This document shows positions 8,659 through 15,352 of a stretch of 42,116 bases of DNA, one piece after another. Numbering within the stretch: position 1 is the first letter of the stretch; every line of letters starts with the position of its first letter. The position numbers and the translations under genes are program-made. The stretch comes from Bacilli bacterium (lineage in GTDB: Bacteria > Bacillota_I > Bacilli_A > RF39 > UBA660), in contig JAEDMO010000003.1 of assembly GCA_016302935.1 (NCBI GenBank), positions 1 through 42,116 of the forward strand, written 5' to 3'. The notes under the pieces were generated by a model. It was not told the origin of the DNA. It saw only the letters and a list, made by a program, of their open reading frames with translations, and searched no databases.

Positions 8659-9792
8659 ATGAAAAAAAAGAAAAGAAATAAATTTAAAAAAATATTAATT
8701 GTTGTTATTCTGTTAATTATAGTAATAATTTTAAGTTTACTTAATTTTGGGGTATTGGATGATAAAATTAATAAATATAAATTAGGTAAGTTAAATTACA
8801 GTAAGGAGACTATCGACTTTTTTGATAAGAAAGATTTGACTATTCCAATAATAAAATATAATAAATATTCTAAAACTTTAGAAGTTGCCATTAGTAGTAA
8901 TAATTATATTGATAGATATTTTAATAATTATTTAAATATTATTTATGTCGATGATGAAGATTTTATTGTTAATATTAATAAGTTAATGGATATGGGGTAT
9001 TCTTTTTCTGATGTTAATAAGATATATGAAAAATTAGAAAAAAAATATATTCAAGTGGTTACTAGTAGCGAATATATTGGTGATATTCAAAAATATTTAG
9101 ATTTATCATATTTTGTTAATGATAATTTAGAAAGATATATTACTTATCATGAAAAAATGAAAGATTTAGGATATGAAGATGTTGTCACTTATGTAAATAT
9201 TGGTTTGGATAAAGATTATTATACTGATGTTAATGATATTAGTAATCCAGATGATTTATTAGTTTTATGTAATAAATATAATAAACTCAGCAGTAGTTAT
9301 GTCCCAAATGATTTGGTAAAAGTAGATTCTAATTATAGTACTAAGAGTAATACTTTGAAGAAGGAAGTTTATGAAGCTTTTTTGAAGTTGGCTGATGCGG
9401 CTAAATTGGATAATTTAAAATTGCTAGTAGGAAGTGGATATCGTTCTTATCAATATCAATCTGGATTATATAATAGTTATGTGGCAAGAGATGGTGTTAT
9501 TGAAGCAGATACTTATTCAGCTAGAGCTGGTTATTCTGAACATCAAACGGGGCTTGCTATTGATGTTGCTGATGGTGATAAGAAGTATTTAGATGAGGAT
9601 AGTGCTGAATATGAGTGGCTAGTTAATAATGCTTATAAGTATGGCTTTATTATTAGATATACTAAGAATAAGGAAGCAGTAACAGGTTATCAATTTGAAC
9701 CTTGGCATATTAGATATGTTGGTGTGAATGTAGCTACTTATATTAATTCTAATAATTTAACTTTTGATGAATATATGGCTAGAATAAAATAA
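8659..9792 (+). CDS. D-alanyl-D-alanine carboxypeptidase, M15B (VanY/DdcY-like)
   Basis: Zinc peptidase that trims the terminal D-Ala from peptidoglycan stem peptides, 377 residues. A lysine-rich N-terminus and one membrane segment (about 12-31) anchor it outside the cell. The catalytic domain is C-terminal (about 225-375): SGYRSYQYQ, the zinc motif SEHQTGLAID (His295, Asp302) and EPWHIRY (catalytic Glu347, zinc His350), all intact. The roughly 190-residue middle region is unusual; its short Asn/Tyr/Asp-rich units may be a wall-spanning spacer. The ATG at 8659 is chosen because GGAGG precedes it; an upstream in-frame GTG overlaps that site. Confidence 0.92.
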   Translation: MKKKKRNKFKKILIVVILLIIVIILSLLNFGVLDDKINKYKLGKLNYSKETIDFFDKKDLTIPIIKYNKYSKTLEVAISSNNYIDRYFNNYLNIIYVDDEDFIVNINKLMDMGYSFSDVNKIYEKLEKKYIQVVTSSEYIGDIQKYLDLSYFVNDNLERYITYHEKMKDLGYEDVVTYVNIGLDKDYYTDVNDISNPDDLLVLCNKYNKLSSSYVPNDLVKVDSNYSTKSNTLKKEVYEAFLKLADAAKLDNLKLLVGSGYRSYQYQSGLYNSYVARDGVIEADTYSARAGYSEHQTGLAIDVADGDKKYLDEDSAEYEWLVNNAYKYGFIIRYTKNKEAVTGYQFEPWHIRYVGVNVATYINSNNLTFDEYMARIK

Positions 9793-9815
9793 AGAGGGGT
9801 GACCTCTTTATTTTA
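9788..9815. terminator. Bidirectional terminator between carboxypeptidase and spoIIIAH genes
   Basis: AAATAAAGAGG and CCTCTTTATTT form the stem with loop GGTGA; T runs follow on both strands. It overlaps the 3' ends of the two convergent genes. Confidence 0.75.
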
Positions 9816-10314
9816 TTTGAAATTGGACTGATATATACATTTTATCTTTAAACTCACTTTGAACGGTACGCATAATGTTGTTTGCTAATTCGGTTGAGTG
9901 TTCAGTACTACCCACTACTACTCTTACCTGATCAGCATCAATTTTAACGAATGAATTTACCTGATATTTTTCATTAATTATATTTTCCAGTTTAGTTTCT
10001 TTGCCTTTTTGTTCATTCAATGATTTTAAACTTTCAAAGGCACTATTTTTGTCTTCAATAGAAACATTTAAATCTGTAAGAATTTGTTTTAAGGAAGACA
10101 TTTCTTCTAGCATTTGGTTATCAGCTTCAACACGAAGTGCAGTTATTATGTCACTTTCTTTTATTACCACATCATTTTGGTTTGAATCATTATTATTAGG
10201 TATGGCACTATTATTAGTAGTTAATAATTCGCTAGGCATAGTTACATAGTAAACACTTAAAACTAGTACTAGACTAAAAAGTGTTAAAAACCATAAATTT
10301 TTTTTATTGATCAT
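9808..10314 (-). CDS. spoIIIAH: SpoIIIAH-like stage III sporulation protein
   Basis: 168 residues with an N-terminal membrane segment (about 7-26), an Asn-rich linker, a helical stretch (about 50-110), then a small domain ending VRVVVGSTEHSTELANNIMR and VQFQIK, which matches the YscJ/FliF-like ring domain of SpoIIIAH. In the mother-cell membrane SpoIIIAH forms a ring that binds forespore SpoIIQ, building the feeding-tube channel across the two membranes. It is normally the last gene of the eight-gene spoIIIA operon, but here it stands alone between vanY-like and ung. RBS GAGGGAAT precedes the ATG. Assignment is by architecture and terminal motifs. Confidence 0.8.
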   Translation of the reverse strand: MINKKNLWFLTLFSLVLVLSVYYVTMPSELLTTNNSAIPNNNDSNQNDVVIKESDIITALRVEADNQMLEEMSSLKQILTDLNVSIEDKNSAFESLKSLNEQKGKETKLENIINEKYQVNSFVKIDADQVRVVVGSTEHSTELANNIMRTVQSEFKDKMYISVQFQIK

Positions 10315-10388
10315 ATATTCCCTCTTTTCTAATCTAGTAAATTATATTATGATAGAGAAAAAATATGTATTAAAATTTATGGTTTATA

Positions 10389-11057
10389 TTATATTTGCCA
10401 GTTTATTTCTTTTTGATTAATTTTTTTTAAAAACTCATTGGTTTTAGAAAATGGTCTACTACCAAAAAATCCGTAATTGCAAGAAAATGGTGAGGGATGA
10501 GATGAAGATATAATATAATGATTAGGATTGGTAATTAGTGAAATTTTACTTTTAGCAAAATTCCCCCACAGAATAAAGACGATAGGTTCTTTTTTTTGGT
10601 TTAGCTTTTTAATGATAGCATCGGTGAATATTTCCCAGCCTAAATTTTTATGACTAGCTGGTTTATCCTTTTCTACTGTTAAGATGGAATTTAATAATAA
10701 TACTCCTTGATTTGCCCAAGGGGTTAAATCCCCATTATTACCATTGTCAATTCCTAAGTCATTTAATAATTCTTTATAGATGTTTTTTAATGATGGTGGT
10801 AATTTAATGTTTTTGTTAACTGAGAATGATAGCCCGTTTGCTTCTCCTACTCCGTGATAAGGGTCTTGGCCTAAAATCACTACTTTAACATTATTGTAAT
10901 CAGTGAGTGCTAGGGATCTTAAAATATAGTTTTTAGGGGGAAAAATGGTTTTATTTTTGTATTCTTTATTGATAAATAATACGATTTTACGAAAATATTC
11001 TTTTTGATATTCATCTTGCATTATTTCATCCCAACTATTACCAACTAATTTATCCAT
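10389..11057 (-). CDS. ung: Uracil-DNA glycosylase (family 1)
   Basis: Base-excision repair enzyme that removes uracil from DNA. It has 222 residues, the usual size. Motif A GQDPYHG is at 63-69 with catalytic Asp65, and the C-terminal HPSPFS motif supplies the His. I chose the ATG at 11057, giving the family-typical N-terminus MDKLVGNSW with GAGG 6 bases upstream; longer in-frame starts would run deep into the preceding gene. It overlaps the 3' end of the prepilin gene by 8 bases (ATGGATAA), so translation is coupled to a pilin. Confidence 0.96.
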   Translation of the reverse strand: MDKLVGNSWDEIMQDEYQKEYFRKIVLFINKEYKNKTIFPPKNYILRSLALTDYNNVKVVILGQDPYHGVGEANGLSFSVNKNIKLPPSLKNIYKELLNDLGIDNGNNGDLTPWANQGVLLLNSILTVEKDKPASHKNLGWEIFTDAIIKKLNQKKEPIVFILWGNFAKSKISLITNPNHYIISSSHPSPFSCNYGFFGSRPFSKTNEFLKKINQKEINWQI

Positions 11058-11478
11058 TGCATTCCTCATCACTAACATTATATTGATATTGATAATTTTC
11101 AATGGTTACTGTTATTTTAAGACAGTCACCTACTTCTTTGTTGGTAGAAGGGTTATATATATTTTTTCCATTTTGGCTATCTTTAACTAAATCACTTGGA
11201 ACCTTTAAGAATCCTTTATTTAATAATTCTCCTGCGGTAAATGTAAATTCTGTACCATCCCAAACTCTATCTATGCATATTGGTGATGAAGGGTTAGTAC
11301 GACATTCAATTAAATAACTTTCTGCAGAGGGAATCATATTTTCTTTTAATATCTCGTAGGTTTTATTACGTCCTTTATCTAATGAATTTATAATTATTGG
11401 GATGGTTATTAATAAAATTAGACTCATAATGGCCAAAGTTACAATTAATTCAACTAAGCTAAATCCTTTATTTTTCAT
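11050..11478 (-). CDS. Type IV prepilin / ComGC-like pseudopilin
   Basis: 142 residues with a textbook class III signal, MKNKG|FSLVELIVTLAIM, Glu at mature +5, and a hydrophobic helix followed by a helical N-domain. The C-terminal half has conserved-looking Cys pairs (about 59 and 68; 119 and 139) that may form disulfide loops, as in Gram-positive pilins. GGTGAT precedes the ATG. It is the third prepilin in the window, about 4 kb from the other two, and probably belongs to the same apparatus as the ATPase at 7313. The ylmC terminator lies just upstream, so this gene and ung form a separate unit. Confidence 0.88.
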   Translation of the reverse strand: MKNKGFSLVELIVTLAIMSLILLITIPIIINSLDKGRNKTYEILKENMIPSAESYLIECRTNPSSPICIDRVWDGTEFTFTAGELLNKGFLKVPSDLVKDSQNGKNIYNPSTNKEVGDCLKITVTIENYQYQYNVSDEECNG

Positions 11479-11510
11479 AAAATCACCACTTTAATTATAC
11501 AATATTATTT

Positions 11511-11542
11511 AAAAAAAAGATACTAATTTAATGTTTAGTATC
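11511..11542 (-). terminator. Terminator of the sigG-ylmC operon
   Basis: GATACTAA and TTAGTATC pair around an 8-base loop (11519-11542), followed on the minus strand by nine T residues. The ylmC stop codon is inside the hairpin. Confidence 0.85.
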
Positions 11543-11761
11543 GATTAAAATGATATCGTCCCCAATTTTTATAATTTGATTATACATAATTTCACGGTCT
11601 TCTTTGGTGGATAAGAATTTACGCATATTTCTAGAAGGTTCAATAATTAGATTACTTATTTTTCCACTTGATAAGTCAATGGTTATATCGATAATGTTTC
11701 CTACTTTTTTACCGAAAGATATATCTACTACTTCTTTTAATTGTAAATCAGAAAGTCTCAT
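11528..11761 (-). CDS. YlmC/YmxH family PRC-barrel sporulation protein
   Basis: 77 residues forming a single PRC-barrel-like beta domain: MRLSDLQLKEVVDISFGKKVG, then DITIDLSSGKISNLIIEP. This is the short YlmC/YmxH family found only in spore-formers, of unknown biochemical role. It lies 52 bases downstream of sigG, a pairing conserved in many spore-forming Bacillota, and ends in a terminator. RBS AAGGAGG precedes the ATG. Confidence 0.88.
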   Translation of the reverse strand: MRLSDLQLKEVVDISFGKKVGNIIDITIDLSSGKISNLIIEPSRNMRKFLSTKEDREIMYNQIIKIGDDIILIDTKH

Positions 11762-11813
11762 AGTACCTCCTTATATTTACATTATATTAGTTAGTCTATT
11801 ATTTATGATTAAG

Positions 11814-12587
11814 CTATTTAACTTTCTTTTTTATATGAGTAATAGCATTTTTTTCAATTCTAGATATTTGAGCTTGACTGATTCCTAATTCTAGGGCAAT
11901 TTCCATTTGGGTTTTGCCTATTATATATCGTTGGTCTAGGATATATCGTTCACGTTTTTTTAGACTGTTTAGGGCTTTATCAAGTGATATTTTAGTGTCT
12001 AATTCATAATCATCGGTTTTGGCTGCTATTTGATCAAATAGATAAATTGTGTCTCCACCATCATTATAAATTGGTTCATACATACTGATTGGATCTTTTA
12101 GGCTTTCTAGAGCACTTATTATATCGTATTCACTAACCCCTAATATATCAGCAATTTCAGCATTGGTTGGATAATTACCATTAATGTCCATTAATTGTTC
12201 TTTTAATTTTAGTGTTTTGTACGCTATATCTTTAATACTTCTAGATATCCTTAGGGGATTATTATCTCTTAGATATCTTTTTATTTCTCCTGTTATCATT
12301 GGGACGGCATAGGTAGAGAATCTTACCTCATGTGAAAGATCAAAGTTGTCTATAGCTTTAATTAGTCCAACACAACCAACTTGGAATAAATCATCTAGAT
12401 TATCACAGCGATTGTTATATTTTTTTAATATGCTTAAGACAAGTTTAAGATTACCATTTATAAGGATATTTTTAGCTTCTTCATCACCTTTACTTTTTTT
12501 CTTGAATAATTCTATCATTTCTTCATTTTTTAATATTTTTATATTAGCTGTATTTACACCACAAATTTCCACTTTATGTCTGGCCAT
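11814..12587 (-). CDS. sigG: RNA polymerase forespore sigma factor SigG
   Basis: Directs late forespore transcription (ssp genes, germination genes) after engulfment. The 257 residues start with the SigG-specific ARHKVEICGVNTANIK stretch. Region 2 includes DDLFQVGCVGLIKAIDNFDLS and FSTYAVPMI; region 3 follows, with EPIYNDGGD; region 4 has the helix-turn-helix KTQMEIALELGISQAQISRIE. All are intact. It would recognise the candidate promoter of the ssp gene at 303-331. The usual upstream partners spoIIGA and sigE are not here; proS is upstream instead. The AAAGGAG ribosome binding site is buried in a hairpin. Confidence 0.96.
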   Translation of the reverse strand: MARHKVEICGVNTANIKILKNEEMIELFKKKSKGDEEAKNILINGNLKLVLSILKKYNNRCDNLDDLFQVGCVGLIKAIDNFDLSHEVRFSTYAVPMITGEIKRYLRDNNPLRISRSIKDIAYKTLKLKEQLMDINGNYPTNAEIADILGVSEYDIISALESLKDPISMYEPIYNDGGDTIYLFDQIAAKTDDYELDTKISLDKALNSLKKRERYILDQRYIIGKTQMEIALELGISQAQISRIEKNAITHIKKKVK

Positions 12588-12626
12588 AAAAAACTCCTTT
12601 CATATATATATTGATATAAAAGGAGT
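12588..12626 (-). promoter_or_regulatory. Hairpin covering the sigG ribosome binding site (terminator-like)
   Basis: On the minus strand ACTCCTTTTATAT pairs over 13 bp (one G-U) with ATATGAAAGGAGT around an 8-base loop (12593-12626). The 3' arm is the sigG AAAGGAG site and the next six bases are TTTTTT, directly before the ATG at 12587. The element begins 12 bases past the proS stop. It could end proS transcription, hide the sigG start, or both. Confidence 0.8.
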
Positions 12627-12637
12627 ATTTTTATTCA

Positions 12638-13942
12638 TTAATTATTAAAGTGATATTCTTCTTTGGTTTGTTTTAGATGTTCAATGGTTGTATAAAGAGT
12701 ATTTATGTCCATTATTTCTTTTTGGTTATCTTTTGTTTTTTCTAATTCAACTTCCGTATCTTTAGTGTTTTTTCCAAGAATTGCAATATATGGGATACCT
12801 AAAATTTTAGCATTTCTGATTTTTTCGCCGATAGTAGCATTTGTATCATCAATTATTACAGGTATGTCGTTTTTTATAAATTGATTGTATATTTCTTGTG
12901 ATGTTTCTTTTCTAGTTTCGTGATAGATGATGGTTAGATAGTATGGGGTTACACTTAATGGTAGGGAATAGCCTATTACTTGATCGTTTTCTTTAATGGT
13001 ATTATTTTCATAGATTAGTCCTAGTACTCTAGATACCCCTATTCCATAGCATCCCATATAAAATGGTTGTTCTTTATTGTTACAATCGACATATTTAATG
13101 TCCATAGATTGTGAATATTTAGTTCCAAGTGCAAATATATGTCCTAATTCTATAGCTTTAGATTTTTTTAGTGTTGATATATTTTTTATATTATAATATT
13201 TTAATAGATATTCTTCGGCATTTTCTTTATCTAAAACTTCAATATTTATACCTTGTTTACTATTCTCATCGTACAAAATAGTATCTTCTCCACTTTCACT
13301 TAAAACCATCATTTCTTCCGATTTGCTACCACCGATTGCTCCGTTATCGGCTGCTACTGGTATTAAGGTTAGACCTAATTCATCAAAGATTTCAAAGTAT
13401 GTATTTCTTATTTTATCATATATTTCGTTCATATCTTCTTCGGTTTTATCAAATGTATATAAATCAAACATTAAAAATTCTTTACCACGGTATAGATACC
13501 CTCTATTTCTTAATTCATTTCTAAACTTGGTATCAATTTGGTAATAATACACAGGTAATTGTTTATAAGAAGTTATTCTGTTATTAACAAAATTGGTTAT
13601 TGCTTCTTCGGCGGTTGGTGCAAGCCCATATGAATTTTTATCTGTATCTACTACTAACATAACGCCATCTGAAACATATTTGTCCCAACGACCAGATGAC
13701 TGCCAAAGTTCTTTTTGTTGAAGGATTGGCATTCTTACTTCGACACAGCCCATGCGATTAAAGTGTTTTTTAATAACGTTTTCTATATTGTCCATAACCA
13801 ATAGAGGAATATTATCAAAAGCATAAATACCACTACCATATTGTTTGATTTGACTTGTTTTCATCAGAATATCTTGCGCGGGATACATGGAATCTACCTC
13901 TTTTATTTTTACATTTTTAAAACCTAAGTTTGACATTTTCAT
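12638..13942 (-). CDS. proS: Prolyl-tRNA synthetase, short form lacking the large editing insertion
   Basis: Class II synthetase that charges tRNA-Pro; 434 residues. Motif 2 is seen as TKFRNELRNRGYLYRGKEF near 136-155, the IGGSKSEEMMVL block near 203-214, and motif 3 in GCYGIGVSRVLGL near 298-310, followed by an anticodon-binding domain. Between the GGS block and motif 3 there are about 80 residues, not the roughly 250 expected with the INS editing domain of B. subtilis or E. coli ProRS (about 570 residues). So cis-editing of Ala-tRNA-Pro should be absent. A promoter and T-box leader precede it. The ATG at 13942 has GAAGGT upstream. Confidence 0.95.
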   Translation of the reverse strand: MKMSNLGFKNVKIKEVDSMYPAQDILMKTSQIKQYGSGIYAFDNIPLLVMDNIENVIKKHFNRMGCVEVRMPILQQKELWQSSGRWDKYVSDGVMLVVDTDKNSYGLAPTAEEAITNFVNNRITSYKQLPVYYYQIDTKFRNELRNRGYLYRGKEFLMFDLYTFDKTEEDMNEIYDKIRNTYFEIFDELGLTLIPVAADNGAIGGSKSEEMMVLSESGEDTILYDENSKQGINIEVLDKENAEEYLLKYYNIKNISTLKKSKAIELGHIFALGTKYSQSMDIKYVDCNNKEQPFYMGCYGIGVSRVLGLIYENNTIKENDQVIGYSLPLSVTPYYLTIIYHETRKETSQEIYNQFIKNDIPVIIDDTNATIGEKIRNAKILGIPYIAILGKNTKDTEVELEKTKDNQKEIMDINTLYTTIEHLKQTKEEYHFNN

Positions 13943-13963
13943 ATTATACCTTCTTTCTTATAA

Positions 13964-14160
13964 AAAAATGAGTATGGTCTAAAGGAGCGTTAATACGCGG
14001 TACCATCCTCATTTTTGCTTAATTATTGCTAACGGAATTACCCGGAAATGATTAGTTTCTCTTAAGAAGATAGGAACTATGTATCTTTATAACTTGTTTT
14101 CACTATACCAAGCTCACTAATATAAAGTAAGTACATAATATTTCTTCTCATTGATTTACA
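13964..14160 (-). promoter_or_regulatory. T-box riboswitch (proline, CCU specifier) with attenuator upstream of proS
   Basis: On the minus strand the T-box core GGATGGTACCGCG is at 13996-14008. It lies in the 5' arm of a terminator whose arms AATGAGGATGGT and ACCATACTCATT are followed by T7 (about 13964-14013). Upstream, AGAAGA...TCTTCT closes stem I, and TATGTA pairs with TACATA next to the specifier loop. CCT at 14072-14074 sits at the specifier position, matching proline. Uncharged tRNA-Pro would stabilise the antiterminator and switch proS on. Confidence 0.93.
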
Positions 14161-14165
14161 AGTAA

Positions 14166-14194
14166 ATAATACCAAAAATTAAAGTTTAAGTCAA
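14166..14194 (-). promoter_or_regulatory. Sigma-A promoter of the T-box/proS unit
   Basis: TTGACT (14189-14194), a 17-base spacer and TATTAT (14166-14171). The -35 overlaps the stop codon of the preceding gene; the predicted start is near 14159, just before T-box stem I. Confidence 0.8.
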
Positions 14195-14559
14195 CATTTT
14201 TTTAATATTAAGATAAATATTAAGGTGATGATACTAGTTAATAGTTCTATTTTAGTAATTGAGGTAGATGGAATATCTGGTTCATATATATATGTAATAT
14301 TAGATTTATTTTTTAAAAATATTCCACTTTTGTTACCTATTATTTCTTTCAAGGTATATCCTTTAATGTCATACTCTTTTATTTTATATTCTTCGTTGAT
14401 GTGACCTTCTAAGATAATATCTTCTTTTATTGTTTGACCAAATTTATCTTTAAATGAAATTATTAGTATCGAGTCATTGGGTAGATTTTTACCATAAACA
14501 GGATTTATACTAATACTTAAAATTATGATAAAACTAAAAAATAAAATTATCTTTTTCAT
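14191..14559 (-). CDS. Small secreted MucBP-like protein with C-terminal anchor, probable sortase partner
   Basis: 122 residues in four parts: a signal peptide (1-23, ending VYG), one beta domain (about 29-93) with the MucBP pattern (KDKFGQTIKEDIILEG, then YDIKGYTLKEIIGNKSGIF and ITYIYEP), a Pro/Ser/Thr segment IPSTS at 96-100, and a hydrophobic C-terminus ending KKC. This is the layout of a sortase substrate with a non-canonical motif in place of LPxTG, though it could be only membrane anchored. Its start overlaps the upstream sortase gene by 26 bases. No terminator follows; the proS promoter begins inside its end. Confidence 0.65.
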   Translation of the reverse strand: MKKIILFFSFIIILSISINPVYGKNLPNDSILIISFKDKFGQTIKEDIILEGHINEEYKIKEYDIKGYTLKEIIGNKSGIFLKNKSNITYIYEPDIPSTSITKIELLTSIITLIFILILKKC

Positions 14560-15253
14560 TAGCTTCTCCTATCTTAATTGCTGATATTATTAATATTGTT
14601 TTATTGTTTAGACATGTTTGTAATATAAGGGTTTTACTATTTGTTAAATCAATATCAATATTGTAGATTGATCTTTCTTTTAGCTTTTTTAGATGGTCTA
14701 GGTAAGAGTTATCATCGTTAAAATATATATTAGTATGGAAGTAATCTGTTTTGGTAGAATATACGGAAAATATTTGATATACGTCAGAAAAAAATTCGGT
14801 AGTGAATTTTATTGTTGGATGAAGTAAATAATAGTTATAATCTAGAAAATTTGCTAACTTATTGAATGGCGTTTTATTGTCATAGCTATTGTGACCATAG
14901 ATAATCAATTTTTGATAGTTATTTAAATTGATTCTATAATCTAAGAAGGTGGAGCCTAATTTGCTTTTTTCGTGATTAACTAAATGATTTAAGTAATAGG
15001 TATTATCTTTAGTCTGCGGAACTAGGGTTACTAATTCACTGTTGGTTAGTTCTAAAATTCCTATTATATCTTCGTTTTGATAGTAGTCTTTATAATATTT
15101 TATGTAGTTAATATTTTGTGATGAAATGATTTTGGTAGATGCGGTTATATCTATTTGTTTATAGGCGGTTTTAGAAAGGTAGAGGTTATATGTTATATTT
15201 GCAATGGTTAAAATAATAGCTATATTCAGTATTATATTTAGCTTTTTCTTCAT
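14534..15253 (-). CDS. Class-B-like sortase without the usual catalytic arginine
   Basis: Membrane transpeptidase family that links surface proteins to the wall or to each other; 239 residues. It has an N-terminal membrane anchor (about 6-26), then the class B layout: LIIYGHNS with catalytic His121, TPFNKLANFLDYNYY, a segment ending KERSIYNIDIDL, and TLILQTC with catalytic Cys214. In class B enzymes an Arg follows about ten residues after the Cys, just before the last strand. Here the loop is shortened to LNNKT and no Arg occurs after Cys214. It overlaps its probable substrate gene downstream. GAGGG precedes the ATG. Activity is uncertain. Confidence 0.8.
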   Translation of the reverse strand: MKKKLNIILNIAIILTIANITYNLYLSKTAYKQIDITASTKIISSQNINYIKYYKDYYQNEDIIGILELTNSELVTLVPQTKDNTYYLNHLVNHEKSKLGSTFLDYRINLNNYQKLIIYGHNSYDNKTPFNKLANFLDYNYYLLHPTIKFTTEFFSDVYQIFSVYSTKTDYFHTNIYFNDDNSYLDHLKKLKERSIYNIDIDLTNSKTLILQTCLNNKTILIISAIKIGEANEKDNFIF

Positions 15254-15326
15254 CTATTTACCCTCTTTCTAGTGTAAGTATAATAGATGAATTTCAATTA
15301 TATTGTCGTTTTGTTGATTTTAGTAG

Positions 15327-15352
15327 TAAAAAAAGATGACTAATCATCTTTT
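15327..15352 (-). terminator. Terminator of the arylsulfotransferase-like gene
   Basis: AAAGATGA-TTAG-TCATCTTT stem-loop (15332-15351) followed by a T run on the minus strand, directly after the stop codon. Confidence 0.8.

Noticed and set aside
10315..10388. Sigma-E promoter upstream of spoIIIAH
   Set aside because: CATATT and CATAATAT are present but only about 10 bases apart, too close for sigma-E.
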